Shown: positions 7,727-15,336 of the stretch, one piece after another
How positions within the stretch are numbered: position 1 is the stretch's first letter
How the letters are laid out: every line of letters starts with the position of its first letter
Origin: Bacteroidales bacterium UBA1192
GTDB taxonomy: Bacteria; Bacteroidota; Bacteroidia; Bacteroidales; Bacteroidaceae
Direction of reading: 5' to 3'
DNA: 35,818 nt
NCBI GenBank assembly: GCA_002310175.1
Contig: DBYG01000013.1
Span: 1-35,818 of the forward strand
Notes under the pieces: generated by a model
The model's input: the letters and a program-made list of their open reading frames with translations, nothing else
Told to the model about the DNA's origin: nothing
Database searches by the model: none
Made by a program: the position numbers and the translations under genes

Positions 7727-9223
7727 ATGAAACATTACAGCAGAATTCTGATGACGGTATGCATGCTCCTCTCAGGTGTGTCCGGTTTCTCGCAGAAGGT
7801 GCTTTCGCTTGAGGAGTGCAGGGAGATGGCACTTGAGAACAACGGTCAGTCCAAGATGGCCAGGGAAAAGGTGAACGCTGCCGGGTATGACAGCAAGACG
7901 GCATTCGCCAACTATCTTCCCAAGGTGTCAGCATTGGGATTATACCTGCACAACAGCGATAATCTCAATCTGGCCAGTGAAGACCAGAGAAACGCTCTGT
8001 CAGGTATGGGAACATCATTGACAACGGGAGTACAGAACGCCCTCATGACTGATCCCGATTTCCTTTCGTTGTATATGAATGATGCAACAGTAAAGAATAC
8101 CGTGAATTATATGGTCGGGAAGATGGACGCTGCCGATGTGGAGGGAACACTCAACAGTATCGGCCGGGAATTGTCGGACAATCTGTCTGTGGACATACAT
8201 AATGTATACGTGGGGGCCATAACGGTAGAGGAGCCTATCTACGTGGGGGGTAAGATACGCGCATACAATAAGGTGGCGGCTTACGCTAAGGAACTTGCGG
8301 AGACGCAGCTGAACGGTGAAGACCAGAAAGTGCTGGTGACCGTGGATGAGGCTTATTGGCAGATAGTGTCAGTAGCTAACAAACTTCGCCTCACTGACCG
8401 CTATGTAGAGTTGCTGAGGCAGATGGACAGGAACGTGGAGATAATGAAGCAGGAGGGTGTGGCCACCGCATCGGACCAGCTGTCCGTTAAGGTCAAGCTG
8501 AATGAGGCTGAGATGAGCCGTATCAAGGCCCTGAACGGCCTGGCACTCTCCAAGATGCTTCTCTGCCAGCTGTGCGGAATGCCCATAGACTCCGATATAA
8601 TGCTGAAGGATGAGATGAACGAGACCTTGGACATCCCTGTGGATGAGGTGACTTATACGCAGGAGGATCTCTACGAGAATCGTCCCGAACTCAAGAGCCT
8701 GCAACTGGCCGTTAACATGTATGACATGAAATCCAGGATAGTACTGGCTGATTATCTGCCCACTGTGGCATTGATGGGTAATTATCTGGTGACCAATCCG
8801 TCTGCTCATGACGGCCTAGCTAATGACTTCCACGGGATATGGAATGTGGGCGTGGTGGCCAAGATTCCGGTCTTCCATTTTGGCGAAGGATCAAATAAGT
8901 ACCGTCGTGCCAAATCAGATATGCTGCTCACACAATACCAGCTGGAGGATGCACGGGGTAAGGTGTCGCTGCAGGTCAGCCAGTATGAGAGGAAGATTGC
9001 TGAGGCTGACTCCCGCCTTGAGATGGCGCTCAGGAATATGGAAAACGCTGAGGAGAACCTGCGTGTTGCCAATATAGGTTTCAAGGAGGGCGTTGTTGAG
9101 TCATCGCTCGTACTTGCTGCACAGACCGCATGGCTCCAGGCCCACTCTGAGGAAATAGACGCCAGGATAGACCGTATCATGGCCACAATATATTTGCGTC
9201 AGGCCACAGGTCAGCTTAAATAA
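7727..9223 (+). CDS. TolC-family outer-membrane efflux channel
   Basis: A 498-residue outer-membrane efflux protein. It has a signal peptide ending near residue 22 (SGVSGFSQ), the LSLEECREMALENN start typical of the family, two structural repeats of long amphipathic helices, and the conserved SLRxxxN-like helices with YVGGKI and HFGEGSNKYRRA strands. It should form the trimeric tunnel through which the downstream HlyD/ABC-2 components export their substrate. It is the first gene of a four-gene operon (gaps 28, 11 and 14 bp), divergent from an AraC regulator. Confidence 0.92.
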   Translation: MKHYSRILMTVCMLLSGVSGFSQKVLSLEECREMALENNGQSKMAREKVNAAGYDSKTAFANYLPKVSALGLYLHNSDNLNLASEDQRNALSGMGTSLTTGVQNALMTDPDFLSLYMNDATVKNTVNYMVGKMDAADVEGTLNSIGRELSDNLSVDIHNVYVGAITVEEPIYVGGKIRAYNKVAAYAKELAETQLNGEDQKVLVTVDEAYWQIVSVANKLRLTDRYVELLRQMDRNVEIMKQEGVATASDQLSVKVKLNEAEMSRIKALNGLALSKMLLCQLCGMPIDSDIMLKDEMNETLDIPVDEVTYTQEDLYENRPELKSLQLAVNMYDMKSRIVLADYLPTVALMGNYLVTNPSAHDGLANDFHGIWNVGVVAKIPVFHFGEGSNKYRRAKSDMLLTQYQLEDARGKVSLQVSQYERKIAEADSRLEMALRNMENAEENLRVANIGFKEGVVESSLVLAAQTAWLQAHSEEIDARIDRIMATIYLRQATGQLK

Positions 9224-9251
9224 TCCGATGAAACGATAAAAACATAAAGAT

Positions 9252-10244
9252 ATGGACAACAAGACACAGAGAATGAACATTGTGCTGTCCCTGACAGCAT
9301 TTGCAGTGGTTATTGTGATTGTATGTGCGGTGGGAATATATACCTTCAACCACCGTGATGCGGAGATAGTCCAGGGACAGGCCGAGGTGAACGAGTACCG
9401 CGTGTCAAGCAAGGTTCCCGGACGAATCCTGAGAATACTGGTGCAGGAAGGACAGCAGGTGAAGGCTGGCGATACTCTTGCCATACTTGATACTCCTGAT
9501 ATCAGTGCCAAGCAGGCTCAGGCAGAGGCTGTCCTGAGTGCTGCAACCGCACAGAACGCAAAGGCACAGAAAGGTGCCCGTGAGGAGCAGATACAAGGCG
9601 CGTATGAGCTTTGGCAGAAAGCCAAGGCAGGTCTTGATATATATGAGAAATCCTATCATCGTGTGGAAAACCTCTTCAAGGAGGGTGTGGTAAGTGAACA
9701 GAAACGTGATGAGGCCAAGGCTCAGTATGATGCAGCAGTAGCTACTGAAAGGGCTGCCAAATCACAATATGATATGGCTGTGAACGGTGCCGAGAAGGAG
9801 GTTAGGGAAATGGCGGCCGCTCAGATGCGTCAGGCTGAAGGCGTTGTGGCCGAAGTGAACTCATATATTGACGAAACGGTCCTGACCGCATCATTGGACG
9901 GTGAAGTAAGCGAGATTTTCCCGATGGTGGGTGAGCTGGTCGGCACAGGCGCTCCCATTATGAACATAGCCGTTACAAGTAACATGTGGGTCACATTCAA
10001 TGTCCGTGAAGACCTGATTCAGGACCTCACTATGGGTGCCGTGCGTGACGCTTATATCCCGGCTCTGGGCAAGACCGTTCCGGTTAAGGTTACATATATG
10101 CGTGACTTGGGGTCATACGCCGCATGGAGGGCCACCAAGGTTAACGGCCAGTATGACCTCAAGACATTCGAGGTCCGTGCCATACCGCAGGATAAGGTTG
10201 AGAATCTGCGTCCCGGAATGACTGTAATCATAGACAGGAAATAA
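9252..10244 (+). CDS. HlyD/EmrA-family periplasmic adaptor
   Basis: A 330-residue membrane fusion protein. One N-terminal transmembrane helix (about 11-31) anchors it in the inner membrane. A biotinyl-lipoyl-like hairpin follows (EVNEYRVSSKVPGRILRIL and LVQEGQQVKAGDTLA, about 44-80), then a coiled-coil hairpin (about 85-205) rich in Ala, Lys, Glu and Gln, then a second lipoyl half (DGEVSEIFPMVGELVGTG) and a beta-barrel domain ending at RPGMTVIIDRK. It links the ABC-2 permeases to the TolC-like channel. It resembles the YbhG/YhiI adaptors that work with ABC-2 exporters. Confidence 0.92.
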   Translation: MDNKTQRMNIVLSLTAFAVVIVIVCAVGIYTFNHRDAEIVQGQAEVNEYRVSSKVPGRILRILVQEGQQVKAGDTLAILDTPDISAKQAQAEAVLSAATAQNAKAQKGAREEQIQGAYELWQKAKAGLDIYEKSYHRVENLFKEGVVSEQKRDEAKAQYDAAVATERAAKSQYDMAVNGAEKEVREMAAAQMRQAEGVVAEVNSYIDETVLTASLDGEVSEIFPMVGELVGTGAPIMNIAVTSNMWVTFNVREDLIQDLTMGAVRDAYIPALGKTVPVKVTYMRDLGSYAAWRATKVNGQYDLKTFEVRAIPQDKVENLRPGMTVIIDRK

Positions 10245-10255
10245 AGACTCTGACT

Positions 10256-11425
10256 ATGTCTGGTAAATCAGGATTCTGGGCAATTGTAAAGCGTGAGTCA
10301 TCACGTATGTACTCACGTCCGCTTTACGGACTCAGCATGGTCTTTGCTCCGCTCTTCTGCTTTATCTTCTTCACAACCCTTATGAAGGAGGGACTGCCGG
10401 AGAGCCTGCCCGCAGGAGTCGTCGATGAGGATAACACGGCTGTATCACGCTCCATAATCCGTAATCTTGACTCCTATCAGCAGACCGAGATAGTCAGGCA
10501 GTACTCTAACTTTGCCGAGGCCCGTGAGGCTATGCAGAGGAATGAGATATACGGATTCTTCTATATTCCCAAGGGCACACAGGATAAGGCTTCATCCCAG
10601 GAACAGCCCAAAATATCCATATATACCAACGCCACATATCTCATTCCGTCTTCACTGCTGTACCGTGACATGAAGACGATGGCCGTAATGGCATCAGCGG
10701 CAGTGGGGCGTGAGGTGCTGACAGCCCGTGGTGCCAATATGGACCAGGCTATGGGTTTCCTGCAGCCCATCAAGATGGATCTGCATGCATTGGGTAATCC
10801 GTGGCTTAACTACAATGTCTATCTGAGTAATACTATGCTGCCCGCCGTTCTTGTGCTCATGGTGCTTATGGTGACTTGCTTCAGTGTACATTGCGAGCTC
10901 AAGGACGGAACTGCAAAGGAATGGATGGAGATGGCCGGCGACAACGTCCTTAAGGCTGTCAGCGCCAAGCTCTTTCCTCAGACAGTGGTGTTCTCGTTCA
11001 TGGCGTTGGTGTATATAGTGATTCTCTACGGCTATCTGGGTTTTCCAGCCAATAACGGTCTGTGGCCGATGCTGCTGGCTGCCCAGTTGCTCATTCTGGC
11101 ATCACAGGGATTTGCGGTGTTCATAGCATCGGCTATACCATCTCTGCGCTGGTCGCTCAGCCTCTGCACCCTGTGGGGAGTGCTATCCATACCTATCAGC
11201 GGATTTTCGTTTCCTGTAATGGGAATGCCGGAAGCACTTCAGGCTCTGTCATACCTGTTCCCGCTCCGGTACTATTTCCTGATATATGTGGATCAGGCAC
11301 TGAACGGAATACCCATGGTCTATTCAGCCTGGTTCTATACTGCCCTTGTGGCGTTTCTCATATTGCCGCTGGTGGACATAAGCCTGCTGCGCAAGGCGGC
11401 TCATGAATATACTTATCTACCTTAA
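10256..11425 (+). CDS. ABC-2 type transporter permease (first of two)
   Basis: A 389-residue inner-membrane protein of the ABC-2 family (YbhR/YbhS/YhiH type). One N-terminal transmembrane helix (about 22-41) is followed by a large periplasmic domain (about 50-185) and five or six C-terminal helices (about 190-380). The arrangement HlyD, permease, permease fits exporters of the YbhFSR kind, but no ATPase gene is present in this operon. The ATP-binding subunit must be encoded elsewhere, or the pair works without one; the former is more likely. A 14-bp gap separates it from the second permease. Confidence 0.88.
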   Translation: MSGKSGFWAIVKRESSRMYSRPLYGLSMVFAPLFCFIFFTTLMKEGLPESLPAGVVDEDNTAVSRSIIRNLDSYQQTEIVRQYSNFAEAREAMQRNEIYGFFYIPKGTQDKASSQEQPKISIYTNATYLIPSSLLYRDMKTMAVMASAAVGREVLTARGANMDQAMGFLQPIKMDLHALGNPWLNYNVYLSNTMLPAVLVLMVLMVTCFSVHCELKDGTAKEWMEMAGDNVLKAVSAKLFPQTVVFSFMALVYIVILYGYLGFPANNGLWPMLLAAQLLILASQGFAVFIASAIPSLRWSLSLCTLWGVLSIPISGFSFPVMGMPEALQALSYLFPLRYYFLIYVDQALNGIPMVYSAWFYTALVAFLILPLVDISLLRKAAHEYTYLP

Positions 11426-11439
11426 AATGAAGTAACTGT

Positions 11440-12723
11440 ATGTGGATAAAAGATCTGCTTGACGTGTGTGGGAAGGAACTCCGCAAGACAGTGTCCGATG
11501 TGGGCGTGCTGGTGTTCTTTATAGTGGTGCCGTTACTCTATCCGCTGCTTTATGCCTATCTGTACGGTCGGGAGGTGGTTCACGAGGTCCCTGTAGTGGC
11601 TGTCGATGATTGCCGCAGTACCACCAGCCGTGAGTTCCTGCGCAAGAGCGATGCTACTCCAGACCTACGGATAATATCCTACTGTTCCGATATGGAGGAG
11701 GCCCGGAACCTGCTCCACAGACACAAGGCGTACGGTGTGATTTACATCCCCTCAGACCTTGACCACACGCTTGAAGAGGGGCGTCAGGCAACCATCAACC
11801 TCTATTGTGACATGAGTGGCCTGCTCTATTATAAGGCCATGCTGAGCGGCTGTACGATGGTATCGCTGGAGATGAACCGTAATATCCAGATGGTCAGGCT
11901 CTCCGGCATGTCGGACCGCGAGAAGGAGGTCATGACAATGCCTATTGAGAACGAGTATGTGACTATGTTCAATCCTACGAACGGTTTCCAGGGATTCCTT
12001 ATACCAGCCGTCCTTATCTTGGTGCTTCAGCAGACTCTGGTGCTGGGCGTAGCCATGATGGCCGGAACGGAGGAGGAGCGCCGCCGCAGGGGAGAGCTGG
12101 TGCTGGGACATGAATATGATAATCCCATAACAGTGCTGGGAGGTAAGGCTTTGGCCTATCTGCTGGTATATGGATTAACCGCATCATACGTACTCTGCGT
12201 TGTCCCGTGGCTCTTCCATATGCCCCAGCTGTGGAAGCTGCCTACACTGGTGACGTTCGTAATACCCTTCCTGCTGGCCAGTATCTTTTTCGCCATCAGC
12301 ATATCCTTCTTTGTCAGGGACAGGGAATCCTGTTTCCTGCTGTTCGTGTTCGTGTCAGTTCCGCTCATCTTCATGAGCGGTATATCCTGGCCTACATCCA
12401 ATATGCCCGCTTTCTGGAGAGTTTTCGCACAGATATTCCCCTCCACTCAGGGCGTGAACGGTTTTGCCCGCATCAACACCACGGGAGCTCTCCTGCAGGA
12501 TGTGCGTTATGAGCTGATTGCATTATGGATACAGACCGCAGTCTATTTCATGATATCACTCTTCATCTATGAACGTCTGTACAGGTCAGACAAGATGCCA
12601 GGTATTGAGTTCGTGCTGGCCATGCGTGCACGTGCCCGCCGTAACGTAAGGGTTGCGGTACGTGACATCAGGTCCGACATAGAAGAGGCTGCGGAGAGAA
12701 TACGTGGGCGCAGGAAGAAATGA
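11440..12723 (+). CDS. ABC-2 type transporter permease (second of two)
   Basis: A 427-residue paralogue of the preceding permease with the same layout: N-terminal helix (about 20-42), periplasmic domain (about 50-185), then five or six helices (about 190-395). Its C-terminal tail (about 395-427) is unusually basic, with MRARARRNVRVAVRD and RIRGRRKK, and probably cytoplasmic. The two permeases likely form a heterodimer. The gene converges on the LytTR regulator with a 13-bp gap and no recognisable terminator. Confidence 0.88.
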   Translation: MWIKDLLDVCGKELRKTVSDVGVLVFFIVVPLLYPLLYAYLYGREVVHEVPVVAVDDCRSTTSREFLRKSDATPDLRIISYCSDMEEARNLLHRHKAYGVIYIPSDLDHTLEEGRQATINLYCDMSGLLYYKAMLSGCTMVSLEMNRNIQMVRLSGMSDREKEVMTMPIENEYVTMFNPTNGFQGFLIPAVLILVLQQTLVLGVAMMAGTEEERRRRGELVLGHEYDNPITVLGGKALAYLLVYGLTASYVLCVVPWLFHMPQLWKLPTLVTFVIPFLLASIFFAISISFFVRDRESCFLLFVFVSVPLIFMSGISWPTSNMPAFWRVFAQIFPSTQGVNGFARINTTGALLQDVRYELIALWIQTAVYFMISLFIYERLYRSDKMPGIEFVLAMRARARRNVRVAVRDIRSDIEEAAERIRGRRKK

Positions 12724-12736
12724 TATGCCCCTATCC

Positions 12737-13591
12737 TCAGTTCATGAGGGTTGAGAACTTGCCTGTAACTGTCTCTGAAAAGGTGGAGGAGACAGGGATG
12801 TGCGGAGCAGCGGGGTAGGTGAGTTCGGCAAACAGTCCTTCCTTGTCTTTCTGGATAGCCCTTACCTTGCGCAGGTTGACGTAATAGGAGCGGTGGCAGC
12901 GGACTATGTTGTTTGACTCGCATATCTGTTCTATCCCTCTCATGGAGTTTCGCAGCGGGAAGCGTACCAGCTTGTCATTGTTCAGATAGAAAATATTCAC
13001 GTAGTTGTCCGCAGCTTCCACATAGAGGATGGCATTGGCCGTAACGGCCAGTTTGAGAGCTTTCTTGTCATCCAGGAAAGGAAGTGTGCTGTCCTCGCGA
13101 CCTATCTGTCCGGTAGCATACCGTTCAATTATTATCTTGTTCCTTGCAATGCTGTTGTCCCGGTCTTTCAGTTCCGAGAACAGCGCCACTATGAAGTATG
13201 GAAAGAGCAGTATGGTGAATGTGATCACAAACATTTTTGGAAGCAGTTCAGTGTAGGGCATGACCCTTTTGTCCATAAGCCATACGAACAGCGTGCAGAA
13301 CATGGTTATGGACAGCCCTTCCATCAGTTCCCAGATGACGAATCCTGTATAGTTTATCTGATGCTTGCTCCTGACCAGCAGCATGGAGAGACGGCTTATC
13401 AGCACCACTACAATTTCAATTGATGCCATTATGGCCGCCCGGAATGAAAGCTGGTCCTGGGTCACCTGCATGAAGTCGTCCAGATGGAAAGGCTTGACCC
13501 CTATGAGGAAAAAGAATGCATACATGGGTATGAGAAGGATGTAACATGCCAGTATGTTACCTTTGAAATATGAGTCCGGAATCTTGTGCAT
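12737..13591 (-). CDS. Membrane-bound LytTR-family DNA-binding regulator
   Basis: A 284-residue protein with four predicted transmembrane helices (about 13-31, 50-72, 84-105 and 114-137), a charged linker and a C-terminal LytTR DNA-binding domain (about 176-280). The domain shows ILYVEAADNYVNIFY near 188-202 and the highly conserved RCHRSYYVNL at 231-240. It has no receiver domain, so it is not a response regulator; the membrane part probably senses the signal. Such four-helix LytTR proteins are widespread in Bacteroidales, with mostly unknown signals. Its own -7 box overlaps one arm of a 17-bp inverted repeat, suggesting autoregulation, and a small gene of unknown role is divergent from it. 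Confidence 0.9.
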   Translation of the reverse strand: MHKIPDSYFKGNILACYILLIPMYAFFFLIGVKPFHLDDFMQVTQDQLSFRAAIMASIEIVVVLISRLSMLLVRSKHQINYTGFVIWELMEGLSITMFCTLFVWLMDKRVMPYTELLPKMFVITFTILLFPYFIVALFSELKDRDNSIARNKIIIERYATGQIGREDSTLPFLDDKKALKLAVTANAILYVEAADNYVNIFYLNNDKLVRFPLRNSMRGIEQICESNNIVRCHRSYYVNLRKVRAIQKDKEGLFAELTYPAAPHIPVSSTFSETVTGKFSTLMN

Positions 13592-13618
13592 AGAAATTGT
13601 CTTTTACTGTTCCAGATG

Positions 13619-13626
13619 CAAATATA
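13619..13626 (-). promoter_or_regulatory. Promoter -7 box of the LytTR gene
   Basis: TATATTTG on the minus strand is an exact TAnnTTTG match, 27 bp upstream of the LytTR ATG. The left arm of the inverted repeat at 13622-13638 covers its upstream bases, so a protein bound there would contact or block this promoter. Confidence 0.65.
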
Positions 13627-13764
13627 GGGGTAAAATTTGGTCCCTATTCATGTGGGGCGAAATTTGTTTCATTTAAATTTCACCCCTATATATCTGTTCT
13701 CACCCCTAAATATCGGTTTTAGTCACTCTTTTAGTGTATATGTCCCTTTTATTTTCACCCATAA
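13622..13764. repeat. CACCCCTA-type repeat array, probable operator
   Basis: The AT-rich region between the LytTR gene and the divergent small gene holds five related G/C-rich cores. Two form a 17-bp inverted repeat with one mismatch: 13622-13638 (minus strand AAATTTTACCCCTATAT) and 13675-13691 (plus strand AAATTTCACCCCTATAT), 36 bp apart. A third, AAATTTCGCCCC, is on the minus strand at 13665-13654. A fourth, CACCCCTAAATAT, is at 13701-13713, exactly 20 bp after the plus-strand core at 13681. A weaker CACCCATA is at 13757-13764. Pairs of direct repeats two helical turns apart are the usual binding pattern of LytTR proteins. Confidence 0.7.
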
Positions 13765-13775
13765 GAATGATGACA

Positions 13776-13783
13776 TATCTTTG
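13776..13783 (+). promoter_or_regulatory. Promoter -7 box of the small ANL-like gene
   Basis: TATCTTTG is an exact TAnnTTTG match, 36 bp before the ATG at 13820. The expected -33 region holds TTTTC (13752-13756), directly joined to the CACCCATA repeat at 13757. Confidence 0.65.
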
Positions 13784-13819
13784 TGGCGAAAATGATAGGA
13801 AAACTAAAAGAAAACAAAT

Positions 13820-14215
13820 ATGACTACCATCTGTTCATTTGACTGCAACCAGTCGGCACTCAAGTCACTGATAGGTGACGGGAAGCCTGTAGCTCTTGTT
13901 GAGGGAGTGTGGATGAATGTATCGGCCAAAGTGTTTGAGGATCAGGTCCGTAAATTAGCATATGGTCTTATGGTAAAGGATTTCCACAGGGGGGAAACGG
14001 TCGTGTTCACCAAATGTACTGATGAGATGAGGACCTTTATCAGTGCGGCCTGTAGGCTGGCACACCTGAATGCCTCATTCTCCGCTGAGGCTGACGGGAG
14101 CAACATAGTTCCTGCATCGGAACTTGATTACCTTATGTCGATAGGTGGAACATGGTCGCGTAAGTACAAGTCTTCAGTTGACCGTACTATAGCCCGTCTT
14201 ATACTGGGATGCTGA
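13820..14215 (+). CDS. Small protein resembling the N-terminal part of an acyl-CoA synthetase
   Basis: A 131-residue protein without signal peptide or membrane segment. Residues about 22-85 (ALVEGVWMNVSAKVFEDQ, KLAYGLMVKDFHRGETVVF, ISAACRLAHLNASF) recall the start of AMP-binding acyl-CoA synthetases, where an aromatic-containing turn precedes the helix that ends in GL...G...GD.V. The adenylation motifs, the P-loop and the C-terminal lid domain are all absent, so it cannot be a working synthetase. It could be a relic, a regulatory domain or a coincidence of fold. It has a good promoter, an AT-rich leader typical of the phylum and a strongly patterned regulatory region, all of which argue against a dead fragment. 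I do not recognise a function. Confidence 0.6.
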   Translation: MTTICSFDCNQSALKSLIGDGKPVALVEGVWMNVSAKVFEDQVRKLAYGLMVKDFHRGETVVFTKCTDEMRTFISAACRLAHLNASFSAEADGSNIVPASELDYLMSIGGTWSRKYKSSVDRTIARLILGC

Positions 14216-14229
14216 CATTATTGATTATT

Positions 14230-15336
14230 TTAATCGTCAAGCGGATGGTAAAACAGCCCTCCGCCACCCAGTTCGGGGTGGAATATTGATATGAACTCAC
14301 CCAGGAGCATCTCAGGGTGAAATGATGTCAGTTCAAAATAAGGAACCTCATTCACGTTGCACACCCATATATTGTGTTCCCTGAACGGCTTGAATGATGA
14401 GTAGGACTTGAAATCTGATTCCAGAAGGCTGTATGTCAGATTCACCGAGCCGCTGTTCTTGAGCAGCCATACATCAGCATCACCTGCTTTCTCGAATACG
14501 GTTTCAAATGATAGCGGCACCGAGCCGCTTTTTTTGTTATCGCCGAATATGTACTCAGCGCCGGCATCAGTTATCATCCTGCCTATAGTGCTTTCGCCAC
14601 CTGCCACATACCAGGCAGAACCGCTGCGGGTATCAAGCATCACTTTGGGGCGGGAGTATGTCCGTGATGCTCTCTCTTTCAGATTACCGTAGTCAGAGCT
14701 TACCTTTTCGAACAGGGAGTCCGCACGGTTTCCGGCACCGAAAAGGCGGCCATAGAACCGCATCCATTCAGCACGCGCCAGTGGCGATGACTCCATATAG
14801 TCAGCGCATTCCAGAAGCGGGATACCCAGTTTCTCAAGCTGGCCGTAGCCTGTCTGCTCGAACGGGGACACCATAATGGCATCGGGGTTCAGTTCCATGA
14901 TTTTCTCTATGGTGGGATACATGCTGTTGCCGCAGTCAGCTATGGTACCGTCTTCCAGACGGGCCCGTATCAGGCTGTCTGATATGTATTCCGGCTCACA
15001 TACTCCGGCAATGCACTCCTCTACTCCAAGCTCAACCATCAGACGGGCCAGACTGTTGGTCATGACCACCACTCTTGCAAGCGGCACATGTACGGTGTTT
15101 ACGGTCCGGCTGAACCTGTAGTCAGTGGGAAGCGAGTCCGTGAATGTATAGGTGTGCAGAAGCGAGCCTTTCTGCCAGGGGTTGGCTATCCTTACGTTGT
15201 AGCTGTGGGCTGTCTCCAGAACCGTTATATGACTGGCCAGCTTCATTATGCCGCCTTCAGCCTGAAACTGGCTTCCTCCGTGACATGAACACATCAGCAC
15301 GGCCGCCAGGATTATGGATGTGACCTGTATCCTCAT
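14230..15336 (-). CDS. BtuF-like ABC transporter substrate-binding lipoprotein
   Basis: A 368-residue periplasmic binding protein of the BtuF/FepB (PF01497) type. A lipoprotein signal ends at LMCSC, with Cys18 the likely lipidated residue. The conserved region ARVVVMTNSLARLMVELGVEECIAGVCEP (about 88-116, shown in part by its ends) and the later PDAIMVSPFE segment are typical of the family, as is the C-terminal HPEMLLGEFI. As last gene of an operon led by a cobalamin riboswitch it should deliver corrinoids from BtuB to an inner-membrane BtuCD. Neither BtuC nor BtuD is adjacent. Its ATG overlaps the upstream stop by four bases. Confidence 0.85.
   Translation of the reverse strand: MRIQVTSIILAAVLMCSCHGGSQFQAEGGIMKLASHITVLETAHSYNVRIANPWQKGSLLHTYTFTDSLPTDYRFSRTVNTVHVPLARVVVMTNSLARLMVELGVEECIAGVCEPEYISDSLIRARLEDGTIADCGNSMYPTIEKIMELNPDAIMVSPFEQTGYGQLEKLGIPLLECADYMESSPLARAEWMRFYGRLFGAGNRADSLFEKVSSDYGNLKERASRTYSRPKVMLDTRSGSAWYVAGGESTIGRMITDAGAEYIFGDNKKSGSVPLSFETVFEKAGDADVWLLKNSGSVNLTYSLLESDFKSYSSFKPFREHNIWVCNVNEVPYFELTSFHPEMLLGEFISIFHPELGGGGLFYHPLDD

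Noticed and set aside
7727..12723. RND-type tripartite pump
   Set aside because: The third and fourth genes are ABC-2 permeases of about 400 residues, not RND proteins of about 1000 residues.
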